Source: Patescibacteria group bacterium (GTDB lineage: Bacteria; Patescibacteriota; Patescibacteriia; 2-12-FULL-60-25). Taken from it: DNA of 64,000 nt. Positions 8,403-17,935 of the stretch are shown here, in pieces (position 1 is the first letter of the stretch; the number at the start of each line of letters is the position of its first letter). The notes beneath the pieces were generated by a model. That model worked only from the letters and a program-made list of their open reading frames with translations, ran no database searches and was not told where the DNA came from. A program made the position numbers and the translations under genes. The stretch is taken from contig JAGOUY010000004.1 of the NCBI GenBank assembly GCA_018061025.1, positions 1-64,000 of the forward strand, read 5' to 3'.

Positions 8403-8419
8403 GCCTTCGCGGGAATGAC
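8403..8419. repeat. GTCATTCCCGCGAAGGC repeat, copy 2 (inverted)
   Basis: Reverse complement of the 17-nt core found at 7569, just after the dnaE stop codon. Confidence 0.55.
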
Positions 8420-8424
8420 AGGAG

Positions 8425-11400
8425 TTAGACCTCTGCCTTAACCGTATCCGTTCCCAATAACCCTTCTAGTTCTTTTGCAACTAAATCATCGAACCCGATA
8501 CGATACGAAGTCAGGATTTTTTGTTTCACTGGGTGCTCGACAGAAAAATAGACGCGGTATTGTCCGGGATGTTGATCTAGTACTCCGCGTAACTTAAGCA
8601 GGGCGGACTCAGGTAGGTGCGCGCGCAGGTGGAGATTTACGGCTTGGACAGAACTCTTCTTAGCAGGGGCTGGAGGAAGGAGGCTGGAGGAAGGAGGCGC
8701 ACCAGTTGAGCTGATTTCTCCTGTTTGATCTGCTGGCGCAGCCAGCTTCTCTTGCTCGATACTCGATACTCGATTTTCGATATTTGCCTGCGCATCCCCT
8801 ATCCCGGATTGTTTCATGAACCTCTTAATATCCTCAACGTTATCTGGGGTGATTTCATAGCCAGATTCAGCTAGGAGTTTTGGTTCGCCCTCTTTTTCTT
8901 GGTACCGACCAGCGACGACGAGCGTCTTACCCACTTCCCAGATTTCGGGCTTGTCTTTATAGATGCGAGGAAAGACGACCACTTCAATGGCTTCGCTCAT
9001 GTCTTCAAGTTTTGCGAAGACCATGAGCTCGTTGTTTTTGGTCGTGATTTTTTTTGCCAAGGAAACGATGCCTCCAATTCGCACACTCTTTTTATCGCGG
9101 TGATGGGGAAGTTCTTTGATATCCGTGAATAATCCACGCAACAATTCTCCATATTCACGAAACGGATGTTCGGAAATGTAGAGACCGAGGAGTTCTTTTT
9201 CCCAGGCGAGACGCTCGCGCTGAGTCGCGGGGGGTGAAGGGCGTAGTTTGAGGGGAGGGTGGCTTTCGACGGGAGCGAAGGAAAAGAGGTTGAATTGTCC
9301 GCTGGAGGCTTCTTGTGAGATACGCTTATGGTATTCAAGAATGGTCTCGATGTTAAAACAGAGCTCATTGCGTTCTCCAAAGCGATCGAGGGCACCAGAT
9401 TTGATAAGAGATTCAACCGAACGACGATTGAAGGACCGGTCTTGGATGCGCGAGGCAAAATCCGCTAGATCTTTGAAGGACCCGTTCTTTTTCCGTTCCG
9501 CGATGATCGTGTCGACGACGTCTTCGCCCAGACCTTTGATGGCGACGAGGCCAAAACGGATTTGATGCTTATCTTTGATGACGGTGAAACGTGTAAATGA
9601 TTCATTAAGGTCGGGCGGTAGCACTTCGACACCCATGCGGCGACATTCTTCGACTTCGATAGTGATACGATCAATGTTGCTTGAATCGGAATTTAAGAGC
9701 GCGGCCATGAAGGCCTCTGGATAGTGAGCCTTCAGGTAAGCGGTTTGATACGCGATGAGGGCGTAACAAGCGGCGTGCGATTTATTGAAGCCGTAGGCTG
9801 CAAATTCTTCGAATTGTTGGAAAATGGCTTCGGCGGTGTCTCGTCCAACGCCTTTGTTTACTGAGCCTTCAACGAATTTAACGCGTAATTCTGCCATGAG
9901 TTTGGCGATCTTTTTTCCCATGGCTTTGCGTAACGTGTCAGCTTCTCCCGGGGTGAAGCCCGCCATATCTTTGGCGACTTGCATGACTTGCTCTTGGTAG
10001 ACAGGAATCCCATAGGTTTCTTTAAGAGCATTCTCTGTCAACGGATGCATGAATTTGATTTTCTCGCGTCCGTGCTTACGATCAATAAATGATTCGATGA
10101 ATTGCATCGGACCCGGACGATACAGAGCCACCATAGCAATGATATCTTCGATCATGGTCGGTTTTAATTCACGGATGTACTTCTTCATCCCTTCTGATTC
10201 CAATTGAAATACCCCCGTTGTTTCCCCTTTTCCTAAGAGTTCGAAGGTTTTTTCATCAGTAAGGGGAATGGTGTTGATATCGATCGTGTCTCCATGAATG
10301 GCTTGAATGATCTCTAAGCAATCGCGGATAACGGATAAGTTGGATAAGCCAAGAAAATCCATCTTAAGCAAGCCGGAGACCTCGGCTGAATGAAGAGAAT
10401 ATTGGATGACCTGTTCGACATCACCGCCTTGCGCTTTTTGGAGCGGGGAAAAATGAGAGAGTGCTTCTGGAGCAATCACAACGCCACAGGCATGTTGCGA
10501 AGCGTGACGGGTTGTCCCTTCGAGTTTTATGGCAAGATCGATCAAACGTTTGATGCGTGGATCTGTTTCGTAGACCTGGCGTAACTCAGGCGCTTCTTTG
10601 ATGGATTGTTCGAGCGGGATATGTTTTCCTTGGACAGGGGGCGGAACGATTTTGGCGACACGGTCTACATCGCCATATGGTAAGCCTAAGACACGACCTA
10701 CATCACGAACGGCAGCGCGGGCTGCCATGGTTCCAAAGGTGATGATACCGGCGACACGGTCGACGCCATATTTTTTGCTCACGTATTCGATCACGTCTTT
10801 ACGCTTCACATCGTCAAAATCCGTATCGATATCTGGCATGGAGATACGATCTGGGTTGAGGAAGCGCTCGAACAGCAAACCATACCGTAAAGGGTCAAGG
10901 TTCGTGATATCAAGAGCATAGGCGACAATAGAGCCAGCGGCAGAGCCACGACCGGGGCCTACGATCACCCCGTGCTCTTTGGCCCACACGATATAGTCCT
11001 GCACGATTAAAAAGTAGGCAGCAAAGCCCATGCGCTCGATGGTGCCGAGTTCGAATTCCATGCGTTCGTGCGCAATTTTTTGTTGTTCGGCCTCTGGATA
11101 GCGTTTTTGTAACCCTTGTTGGCACAGGGTGCGTAAATAGCCATTCTCCGTCTCTCCTTCGGGTACGTCAAACTTAGGCAGGAGATTTTTTCCTAGTTCA
11201 AGTTTCACTTCACATCGATCCGCAATGAGCCGGGTGTTGGTGATGGCTTCGGGGTGGTTCTTGAAGGCCTCAACCATTTCTTCCGGACCACACAAGGAGT
11301 GGTCGACGAGCGACATGGAAGCACGACGACGGTCATCTAATAATTTCCCGTCATGGATACACATGAGCACGTCTTGCGCTTCACGATCGTCTGCGTGCAG

Positions 11401-12054
11401 GTAGTGAACGTTTTTGGTAGCAACGATGGGGGCTCCGGTGAGTTTCGAAAGCTCGATCAAATTTTCGTTGATATCCAGCTGTGTCGGTGACTCGGGGTGA
11501 TGGACGAGTTCAAGAAAGAAATTGTCTTTTCCGAAAATCTCTTCATATTGCTTCACGAGTTCCTGGGCTCGCTCCATGTCGTGTGATTGGCAGGCCTTAG
11601 GAATTTCACCTTTTCCGCATCCAGAGAGAGCGATAATCCCCTTTCCGAATTGGCGGAGGAGATCTTTATCCATGCGGGGTTTGTAGTAAAACCCTTCAAG
11701 ATAGGAAATGGAGATGAGTTGTAATAAATTCTTATAGCCCTCGTTGGTTTCGGCCAAGAGGGTGAGATGAAAACTGTGCGTATCAATCCCGGGACGGCGG
11801 TCGGTGTGTTTATGTGGTGCGATGTTCGCTTCGACGCCGATGATGGGTTTTAGGCCGGCTTTGTGCGCGGCTTCGTAGAATTCGATTGTGCCGTAGAGTG
11901 AGTTGTGATCGGTTAAGGCAATCGCATCGTACCCAAGCTCTTTGCTGCGTTCCACGAGCTCCTTCACATCCCCCATGGCGTCGTATAACGAAAACATGGA
12001 GTGCGCATGGAGATGCACAAACGGGCTCTTCGGGAGGGAAGGTTGATCTGACAT
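8425..12054 (-). CDS. dnaE: DNA polymerase III alpha subunit
   Basis: 1209-aa replicative polymerase of the DnaE1 type. It starts with a PHP domain (FVHLHAHSMFSLYDAM, H-x-H metal motif), then the Pol-beta-like palm with the catalytic aspartates in MPDIDTDFDD (about residue 400), fingers with IPVYQEQVM and FNKSHAACYALIAYQTAY, the helix-hairpin-helix region and an OB-fold domain (SVRIGGIVSLAKKI). The linker near residues 1080-1140 is low-complexity (PSSSLLPPAPAKK) and includes a copy of the dispersed TATCGAG repeat. A short conserved region ends the protein. The gene stands alone; the start ATG is followed at once by the PHP domain. Confidence 0.97.
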   Translation of the reverse strand: MSDQPSLPKSPFVHLHAHSMFSLYDAMGDVKELVERSKELGYDAIALTDHNSLYGTIEFYEAAHKAGLKPIIGVEANIAPHKHTDRRPGIDTHSFHLTLLAETNEGYKNLLQLISISYLEGFYYKPRMDKDLLRQFGKGIIALSGCGKGEIPKACQSHDMERAQELVKQYEEIFGKDNFFLELVHHPESPTQLDINENLIELSKLTGAPIVATKNVHYLHADDREAQDVLMCIHDGKLLDDRRRASMSLVDHSLCGPEEMVEAFKNHPEAITNTRLIADRCEVKLELGKNLLPKFDVPEGETENGYLRTLCQQGLQKRYPEAEQQKIAHERMEFELGTIERMGFAAYFLIVQDYIVWAKEHGVIVGPGRGSAAGSIVAYALDITNLDPLRYGLLFERFLNPDRISMPDIDTDFDDVKRKDVIEYVSKKYGVDRVAGIITFGTMAARAAVRDVGRVLGLPYGDVDRVAKIVPPPVQGKHIPLEQSIKEAPELRQVYETDPRIKRLIDLAIKLEGTTRHASQHACGVVIAPEALSHFSPLQKAQGGDVEQVIQYSLHSAEVSGLLKMDFLGLSNLSVIRDCLEIIQAIHGDTIDINTIPLTDEKTFELLGKGETTGVFQLESEGMKKYIRELKPTMIEDIIAMVALYRPGPMQFIESFIDRKHGREKIKFMHPLTENALKETYGIPVYQEQVMQVAKDMAGFTPGEADTLRKAMGKKIAKLMAELRVKFVEGSVNKGVGRDTAEAIFQQFEEFAAYGFNKSHAACYALIAYQTAYLKAHYPEAFMAALLNSDSSNIDRITIEVEECRRMGVEVLPPDLNESFTRFTVIKDKHQIRFGLVAIKGLGEDVVDTIIAERKKNGSFKDLADFASRIQDRSFNRRSVESLIKSGALDRFGERNELCFNIETILEYHKRISQEASSGQFNLFSFAPVESHPPLKLRPSPPATQRERLAWEKELLGLYISEHPFREYGELLRGLFTDIKELPHHRDKKSVRIGGIVSLAKKITTKNNELMVFAKLEDMSEAIEVVVFPRIYKDKPEIWEVGKTLVVAGRYQEKEGEPKLLAESGYEITPDNVEDIKRFMKQSGIGDAQANIENRVSSIEQEKLAAPADQTGEISSTGAPPSSSLLPPAPAKKSSVQAVNLHLRAHLPESALLKLRGVLDQHPGQYRVYFSVEHPVKQKILTSYRIGFDDLVAKELEGLLGTDTVKAEV
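8754..8783. repeat. TATCGAG-type repeat inside dnaE, copy 2
   Basis: An iterated CGATACTCGATACTCGAT sequence is translated in frame as part of the low-complexity DnaE linker (around IENRVSSIEQEK). It is related to the intergenic copies at 3185, 37561 and 38733. Confidence 0.65.
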
Positions 12055-12107
12055 AGGAGGATCGCTGACGGCGCAAGGCCTGCGAACAAACGTGAGGGAT
12101 GAATTGT

Positions 12108-12449
12108 TTAGAGAGAGCGTTTGCGTTTTCGCTTGGGGGGTTCTTCTTCGGAGAGTTCGTCTTCCTCATCTATACGTGAAGCATGTTTCCTGTTTTGCAT
12201 CCAGCCGAAGACTTCTTTGCCGGCGCTCGCCATGATGCCGAGATACTGTGAAGCGGAACCAATACGCTCGCTGATTTCGGAGACAAATTCTTCGACGCGC
12301 GTGATTTTTTCGCGCGTGTCTTCGAGCAGGTCGTTGGTTTGACGGAGCATTCGAGCAAGCTCGTACAACACCCAGCAGAGAAATCCACTGACGAATAAGA
12401 GGCTAACCGCACCAGCAAGGAGCAAGGCATCGCGGGAAGAAAGGTACAT
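12108..12449 (-). CDS. Membrane-anchored coiled-coil protein (DUF948-like)
   Basis: 113-aa protein with one N-terminal membrane segment (about residues 8-30), an amphipathic coiled coil (RQTNDLLEDTREKITRVEEFVSEISERIG) and a charged C-terminus ending in KRKRKRSL. The layout resembles DUF948/YtxH-type envelope stress proteins of unknown role, but the match is only by shape. It sits between dnaE and pheT on the same strand with short gaps. Confidence 0.6.
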   Translation of the reverse strand: MYLSSRDALLLAGAVSLLFVSGFLCWVLYELARMLRQTNDLLEDTREKITRVEEFVSEISERIGSASQYLGIMASAGKEVFGWMQNRKHASRIDEEDELSEEEPPKRKRKRSL

Positions 12450-12485
12450 ATGGACGATAGGATAGCAGATGAGTGTTTGATCAGC

Positions 12486-14891
12486 CTAGGCTCTCCATTC
12501 TGCCTGGAATTGTTGGGTTAAGGCTTGTTGCAGGGCTTGCATGGCTGTATCAACCTCGCTTGTTTCTAGAGTTCTGTCTGGTTGGCTGAACGTGAGATAA
12601 AAGGTAAGGGATTTCTTTCCTTCCGGTATCCCCTGCCCTTGGTAGGTCTCGCTCCACTCCACAGAGGTGATGAGCGAGGAAGACTGACGTATTGCCTGTT
12701 CCATGGCTTGGACGGTGACTTCACGAGGAACGACGGGTGCGATGTCGCGCTTAGCTTCTGGGAAGATAGGGAGGGGTTTATAGGTCTTGGTGTGCTTAGC
12801 AGCCACAAACAACTCTTTTAACGGAATATGTAAGAGGGCGACACGATCTTCGATCTTAAATTTGTTGGCAATGCTTGGATGTACTTCTCCGACGGAGGCG
12901 AGGAGGTGTTCACCGCTGAAGGCTTGGACCGTGCGTCCTGGGTGCCAGAAGAGATCGGTTGTGAGCGGCTTCCATTGAATGGAGTCGATCCCAAACTCGC
13001 TTAAGAGATGCTCTGCTAATCCCTTTGCCTCACGAAATGCTTCGCCCTTCCCCAAGACAGCCGCGACACATTCCCCTTCTTCTTGGGGCAGATCATTCGT
13101 TTTTCCATCGCGTAGATAGTAGACGTTTGCGACTTCAAATATGTGCTGTGACCGAAACCGCTCTTGATTTTCTGCGACCGTTTGTAATACGGAAGGAAAG
13201 AGGGTTGTGCGCATGAACTCAAAATCTGCGGAGAGCGGATTTTGTACGCGCAGCATGCGGCTCGGATCGAAGCCAGCTTTTTCGGCGAGTTCTCTGGAGA
13301 TGAAGGAATAACTAAATATTTCCGTGTACCCCGCTCCTTTCGCAAGTTCGCGCACTCGTTGCTCTTGTACGAGCGTATTGTTGCGAGGCTTAGGAGTAAG
13401 GGCGGGCGGATAGATCGCCGGAATATTGACGTAACCGTAGACGCGGGCGACTTCTTCGATCAAATCGCGTCCAGACTCAATATCATGATCGCGCCACCAT
13501 GGGACAGTGACCTCGAACGTGTTACGTGAAGTTTTTACGACAAAGCCTAGACGTTTAAGCGTGTCCTGGATGGCTTTTTTATCGAGTTCGAGACCAATAA
13601 GCTCATTTACTTCTTTGACGGTGACGGAATAGATCGGGGATACGTATGGCTCCGCTTGTACGTCTGCGATCACAGACGTGACTTTACCACCAGCTAGCTT
13701 AAGACAGAGTTCAATCGCCCGAGCGAGTCCGATGGGACAAGATTCAGTCGATAACCCTTTTTCGAACAATGATTGCGAAGCCGAAGAGAGGTTAAGTTCA
13801 CGAGCGGTTTTACGGATATGGGTTTGGTCCCAGACGGCGCATTCAAATATCACGCTCGTCGTATCTGACGTCGCCCCGCTCTCTTCTCCGCCCATGATCC
13901 CCGCGATGGATTGTGGACCTACGTCATCAGCAACAACGAGATGATGCGCGTCGAGTTCGTAGGTTTTCCCATCTAACGCCTTCAAGGTTTCCCCTGCTTT
14001 AGCGGAACGAACGTGTAGACCACCTTGAATTTTTTGTGCGTCAAATACGTGCATCGGACGCCCGAGTTCGTGCAGAATGTAATTGGTAATATCTACGACG
14101 GTATTGATGGGACGAAGACCCGCGGATAAGAGACGCCGCTTGAGCCACCACGGAGAGTGTCCAACTTTTACGCCGTCGATGCGAACGGCCATGAAGCGCG
14201 GACAGAGATCTTTTTTGCTGACTTGGACGTGTAAGGGTTGTTCGCCCGCTTTAAGCTTAGGAGCTTTCCAGGTGAAGGGCTGCTTTAAGATGGCGGCCGC
14301 TTCACGTGCCAGTCCGACTATTCCCATAGCGTCGGGACGATTGGTCGTGACTTCGATATCCATGATGACATCTTGTTCAAGACCTAAAAAAGCGGCGAGC
14401 GATTGTCCAGCCTTGAATACGGTCTTCTTTTCTTTCTTGAAGGCTTTGCCTAGATCTAAAATCTCACGTTCTCCATGCGGAAAGGCATCAAATAGTCCTA
14501 TTTCATTGGCTGCACAGATCATTCCTTCACTGGCAACGCCACGGATCTCTGTTGGTTTGAGTTCGATCAAGTCCCCTTCTCCATGCCAACGGACTTTGGC
14601 GCCTGGTAAGGCAGCCACAATCCATTGATTGCGCTCAAGATTGGAGCCACCGCAGACGACAGTTATCACTCTTTCGCCTAAGTCCACCTTTGCTAAACGA
14701 AGTTTATCGGCGTTTGGGTGCGTTTCGATGTCTTTAATTTGTCCGACGACCATGCCTTCGTAGAGAGGTGCTTGAGGATAGAGACGTTCGATCCCTGGAC
14801 CAGATAGCGAAACACGCGCCGCGAATTGCTCAGGCGTTTCCGTAAGGGTGACGTAATCTTTTACCCAATCGTAAGAAGCGAGGATGTTCAT
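12486..14891 (-). CDS. pheT: Phenylalanine-tRNA ligase beta subunit
   Basis: 801-aa beta subunit of the (alpha-beta)2 PheRS, which charges tRNA-Phe. Domains in order: the EMAP/OB-type tRNA-binding domain (YEGMVVGQIKDIETHPNADK, about 45-64), the B3/B4 editing domain, B5 (TVKEVNELIGLELDKKAI), a catalytic-like core (EEVARVYGYVNIPAIYP) and the C-terminal anticodon-binding FDX-ACB domain (PIFPEAKRDIAPVVP). Length is normal. The start ATG lies 3 nt after the pheS stop, so pheST is one operon. Confidence 0.97.
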   Translation of the reverse strand: MNILASYDWVKDYVTLTETPEQFAARVSLSGPGIERLYPQAPLYEGMVVGQIKDIETHPNADKLRLAKVDLGERVITVVCGGSNLERNQWIVAALPGAKVRWHGEGDLIELKPTEIRGVASEGMICAANEIGLFDAFPHGEREILDLGKAFKKEKKTVFKAGQSLAAFLGLEQDVIMDIEVTTNRPDAMGIVGLAREAAAILKQPFTWKAPKLKAGEQPLHVQVSKKDLCPRFMAVRIDGVKVGHSPWWLKRRLLSAGLRPINTVVDITNYILHELGRPMHVFDAQKIQGGLHVRSAKAGETLKALDGKTYELDAHHLVVADDVGPQSIAGIMGGEESGATSDTTSVIFECAVWDQTHIRKTARELNLSSASQSLFEKGLSTESCPIGLARAIELCLKLAGGKVTSVIADVQAEPYVSPIYSVTVKEVNELIGLELDKKAIQDTLKRLGFVVKTSRNTFEVTVPWWRDHDIESGRDLIEEVARVYGYVNIPAIYPPALTPKPRNNTLVQEQRVRELAKGAGYTEIFSYSFISRELAEKAGFDPSRMLRVQNPLSADFEFMRTTLFPSVLQTVAENQERFRSQHIFEVANVYYLRDGKTNDLPQEEGECVAAVLGKGEAFREAKGLAEHLLSEFGIDSIQWKPLTTDLFWHPGRTVQAFSGEHLLASVGEVHPSIANKFKIEDRVALLHIPLKELFVAAKHTKTYKPLPIFPEAKRDIAPVVPREVTVQAMEQAIRQSSSLITSVEWSETYQGQGIPEGKKSLTFYLTFSQPDRTLETSEVDTAMQALQQALTQQFQAEWRA

Positions 14892-14894
14892 AGG

Positions 14895-15998
14895 TTAGAA
14901 TTGCTGCAAAAAGCGCAGGTCATTTTTCATGAGCAAGCGTATATCGTCGAGCTTGGTTCCCTCTTTCATCATGTAGGTACGCTCGACACCCCAGCCGAAG
15001 GCAAAGCCAGAATAAACTTCTGGATCGATCTTGGCAGCTTTTAATACATTTGGGTGAAGCATACCAGCGCCACCGAGCTCAACCCATCCTTGTTTACACG
15101 TTCTGCATTTTGAGATGCCTACGTTTACGGTCTCTGAATCCGGATGATCCGTTTTGTTTATCATGCCGGTTCCATTACATACCCCACAAGAGACGTCGAC
15201 TTCGAAGGATGGCTCGGTAAAACGAAAATGAAACGGTCGGATACGAACCTTGCGGTCGGCTCCGAAAAAGGTATGAACGAAATACTCTAATGTACCGATG
15301 AGGTTCGCAATGGATGCACCCTTGTCGACATACACGCCATCAAATTGATGAAACATGGGTAAATGCGTGGCATCGATCTGTCTTCGAAATGTCCGTGCGA
15401 TGTTTATGGCTCGAATCGGTAACTTTTTTTCTGCAAGACGACGAGCCGTGCCGCTTGTCGCGTGTGGCGTTAAAATCATTTTGCCCCAGCGTTCGGAGGC
15501 AGGCGCGTCCATAAAAAATGTTTCCCATTCATCGCGGGCAGGATGATCCGTTTGCATGTTGAGGGCTTCAAAGGCATACCAATCCCACTCGACTTCGGGA
15601 TAGCGCGTGCGTTCAAATCCGGCACGCGCGAAAATGTCGGTAATTTCTTGGATCGCTTGCGTGACGAGATGCAAGTGTCCAGTTGGTGGACGCGCGCCTG
15701 GCTCGGTGACATCGATCTGCTCTGCTTTGAGTTTATTTTCGAGGTCGGCCTGCCCTAATTGCTCGCGTGCTTGGGCGAGCTTCTTTTCTAATTCTTGTTT
15801 GATCTCATTGGCGAGCATCCCAGCATCACGACGTTCATCTCCTTGGAGGTCTGCTAAGCCTTTAAGCGCAGCGGTCAATTCGCCTTTGCGTCCTACATAA
15901 CGAATTTCAAGCGCTTCAATATCCGCAGGCGTTTTGGCAGCGGCGATATCTGTGAGCGCTTGTGTTTTGAGAGCGTGGAGATGTTCAGGGAGAGTCAT
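14895..15998 (-). CDS. pheS: Phenylalanine-tRNA ligase alpha subunit
   Basis: Catalytic alpha subunit of PheRS, about 367 aa. An N-terminal coiled coil (about residues 1-90) is followed by the class II core with motif 2 (FRRQIDATHLPMFHQFDGV) and motif 3 (GFAFGWGVERTYMM). A Cys4 insertion (CGVCNGTG, then CRTCKQG, near 272-305) suggests a zinc site not found in the most studied enzymes. I chose the ATG at 15998 because the 13 extra upstream codons fall in a dispersed repeat (GTCATCCCGAAC) and do not resemble the family. It is followed by pheT. Confidence 0.95.
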   Translation of the reverse strand: MTLPEHLHALKTQALTDIAAAKTPADIEALEIRYVGRKGELTAALKGLADLQGDERRDAGMLANEIKQELEKKLAQAREQLGQADLENKLKAEQIDVTEPGARPPTGHLHLVTQAIQEITDIFARAGFERTRYPEVEWDWYAFEALNMQTDHPARDEWETFFMDAPASERWGKMILTPHATSGTARRLAEKKLPIRAINIARTFRRQIDATHLPMFHQFDGVYVDKGASIANLIGTLEYFVHTFFGADRKVRIRPFHFRFTEPSFEVDVSCGVCNGTGMINKTDHPDSETVNVGISKCRTCKQGWVELGGAGMLHPNVLKAAKIDPEVYSGFAFGWGVERTYMMKEGTKLDDIRLLMKNDLRFLQQF

Positions 15999-16030
15999 AA
16001 TAGTAGGAAGGGGGGTGGTAATTTTTCTAT

Positions 16031-16165
16031 TCGTCATCCCGAACGAAGTTATACGAAGTGAGGGATCTCGCAGCGGAACGGGTAGCCCTTAGGAGTTCCG
16101 ATGGCTACCTGTTTCGGTCGAGATTCCTCAGTTGTCGTCGGACTCCTCCTTCGGAATGACGAAAG
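16031..16165. repeat. Long dispersed hairpin repeat (GTCATCCCGAAC family), copy 1
   Basis: This element of about 135 bp is bounded by GTCATCCCGAACGAAG and the facing CTTCGGAATGACG, with GGTAGCC/GGCTACC arms in the centre, so the whole unit can fold back. Related copies lie at 19406-19572 (full), 18893-18950 (half, inside the mutase gene) and 35436-35475 (half). Confidence 0.85.
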
Positions 16166-16183
16166 GGGAATCGAGAGCAGCCT

Positions 16184-17347
16184 CTACAATCCCACAAACT
16201 GCTTAATCCCCTGCCAAACGGGGGCGCCGTAGGTACGGAGATCTTTTGCTGTTACGAGGATGATTAAACTAATGAGAAGAAGGAATCCGATTTGATGAAG
16301 ACGCGCTTCCCATACGAGAGAGCGACGTTTGCGACGTAAGACTTCGATAAACACGAAGACCAGACGTCCTCCGTCTAAGGCGGGGATTGGCAACAGGTTT
16401 ACGACGGCTAAATTGATAGACAAGATGGCTGCAAATTGCGCGAGCGCCCACACGCCTTGCTTCGCCACTTTGCCCGTCATGACGGCAATGCCGACGGGAC
16501 CGGATAATTCGGTGCTGGTTTTTTGTGACACGACAAGGTCACGCAGCATGTCCCAAAAGCCTGACAAGATTAACTTGGTAAACGTGTAGGTGGTAACGAC
16601 GGCTTGTGGTATCGCGCGATAAACAGGCAAACGGACGGTTCCTACATCCGCCAGACCAATCCCGAGACCTGCACGTTGAATGGATTCGATAAAGGCAGGT
16701 TGCGTCACCAACTCGAGCATCTGTTCGTCACGTTTGACTTGGATGGTGAGTGATTCCCCTACTTTGCTTTGCTTACTTAATTCTGTGCGCGCGGCTTCGG
16801 AAGTATCGATGCCTACGCTTCCAATACGCGTAACGTGATCGCCGGGCAACATCCCTGCCTTGGCCGCAGGTGAACCTTCGACAACTTGGGTGATTTCGAT
16901 GTGTCTATCTTTAACGGTCGCTCCTTCAGGTAATCCATTCAAATCTGTAGGTACGCCGACACTAAATCCTATGGTAAAAATTAAAATGGCGAGCAACCAA
17001 TTCATCAGGACGCCAGCCACAAGAATCCAGGCACGTGCCCAGGCCGATTTGCTGGCGAAGGAATCATTCTCGTGGTTATCGGTATTCTGCTCACCTTTAA
17101 GACGCACGAACCCTCCGAGGGGTAACCAATTCAAGGACCAGATGGTGCTCGGGTAGCTTTGCGCATCCCCTTTTTTGACGCGCTTCCAGCGCCCACCGTC
17201 ACGCACAAAGCCAATGGCACGTGGAGGAAAGCCAAGCCCGAATTCTTCGGCTTTTACGCCAAAAAAGCGCGCCATCAAAAAATGACCGAACTCATGAAAA
17301 ATAACGAGAACGGATAAAACTGCCAAAAATATCAGGATGGTAAGCAT
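16184..17347 (-). CDS. rseP: Site-2 protease family zinc metallopeptidase (RseP-like)
   Basis: 387-aa intramembrane M50 protease. The zinc motif HEFGH (residues 18-22) is in the first membrane helix, and the third ligand region NLLPIPALDGGR lies near residue 315. A PDZ domain (GMLPGDHVTRIGSVGI) lies between. Family members cut transmembrane anti-sigma factors and clear signal peptides. The length and helix pattern fit RseP/RasP. ATG at 17347. It is separated by a repeat from pheS and stands upstream of it on the same strand. Confidence 0.92.
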   Translation of the reverse strand: MLTILIFLAVLSVLVIFHEFGHFLMARFFGVKAEEFGLGFPPRAIGFVRDGGRWKRVKKGDAQSYPSTIWSLNWLPLGGFVRLKGEQNTDNHENDSFASKSAWARAWILVAGVLMNWLLAILIFTIGFSVGVPTDLNGLPEGATVKDRHIEITQVVEGSPAAKAGMLPGDHVTRIGSVGIDTSEAARTELSKQSKVGESLTIQVKRDEQMLELVTQPAFIESIQRAGLGIGLADVGTVRLPVYRAIPQAVVTTYTFTKLILSGFWDMLRDLVVSQKTSTELSGPVGIAVMTGKVAKQGVWALAQFAAILSINLAVVNLLPIPALDGGRLVFVFIEVLRRKRRSLVWEARLHQIGFLLLISLIILVTAKDLRTYGAPVWQGIKQFVGL

Positions 17348-17458
17348 GTCAGTATAGATAGATATTCAGAGGGTACCACGTGGAAGAGAGGCTTGTCACC
17401 TAAGAGGATTCAGAGTTACTAATTTGGCTGGGTTATCAGATAAAATGCCCATAGTAGA

Positions 17459-17487
17459 TTGACAAAATCTCATAAATGGTGTATCGT
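17459..17487 (+). promoter_or_regulatory. Promoter of the GC-rich gene at 17557
   Basis: Consensus -35 TTGACA, 17-bp spacer, -10 TATCGT, followed by a leader of about 60 nt. Confidence 0.65.
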
Positions 17488-17556
17488 TATTACTTGCTTT
17501 GACGACTTTCCTATTCGCTCTGGCACCTAATCTCGGGTGGCACGGCGAAGAAAAGA

Positions 17557-17871
17557 GTGGTCATGGTCATGGTCATGGTTTTTGGATCATACGAGCTCTC
17601 TGTGTTCATCCTGAACAGCATGATCGGAGAACTCGTCACCGCGGCGAGGCGCGATGGGGCAGTTCAGGTCATCGTCAGGTCTGTTGATACTATGGATGAA
17701 CGGAGTATCAAGGACAACCTCGCGAAAATCCTTGGGGCGCTCGCGCTCCCCAATGAGGTTCTTCGTGTGAAATACAAATACCTGAATCTCACTGGTCGAG
17801 ATGGAGACTCCTCCGCAAACGCCCTCGTCTGCACCATCACCTCCTCCCGTTCAAACCGCAAGAAGCCGTAG
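17557..17871 (+). CDS. Small unknown protein in a GC-rich unit
   Basis: Unrecognised protein of up to 104 aa. The start is ambiguous because ATG occurs every second codon in a GGTCAT microrepeat (17557, 17563, 17569, 17575); the last gives MVFGSYELSVFILNS. The body alternates strands and helices (AVQVIVRSVDTMDE, SIKDNLAKILGALALP, EVLRVKYKYLNL) and looks like a compact alpha/beta domain. A promoter at 17459 and a CCCGTCC/GGACGGG hairpin after the stop delimit a single-gene unit. It converges with the mutase gene. The parallel frame at 17499-17687 has a low-quality translation and is rejected. Confidence 0.6.
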   Translation: MVMVMVMVFGSYELSVFILNSMIGELVTAARRDGAVQVIVRSVDTMDERSIKDNLAKILGALALPNEVLRVKYKYLNLTGRDGDSSANALVCTITSSRSNRKKP

Positions 17872-17892
17872 CGCTCCCTCCTCAAGTCCCGT

Positions 17893-17933
17893 CCTCTTCG
17901 TTCCTCCCTGGACGGGCAGATTCCTTTATAGAC
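17893..17933 (+). terminator. Terminator-like hairpin after the gene at 17557
   Basis: CCCGTCC pairs with GGACGGG across a C/T-rich loop and is followed by a T-containing tail (ATTCCTTTATAG). Confidence 0.5.
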
Positions 17934-17935
17934 AA

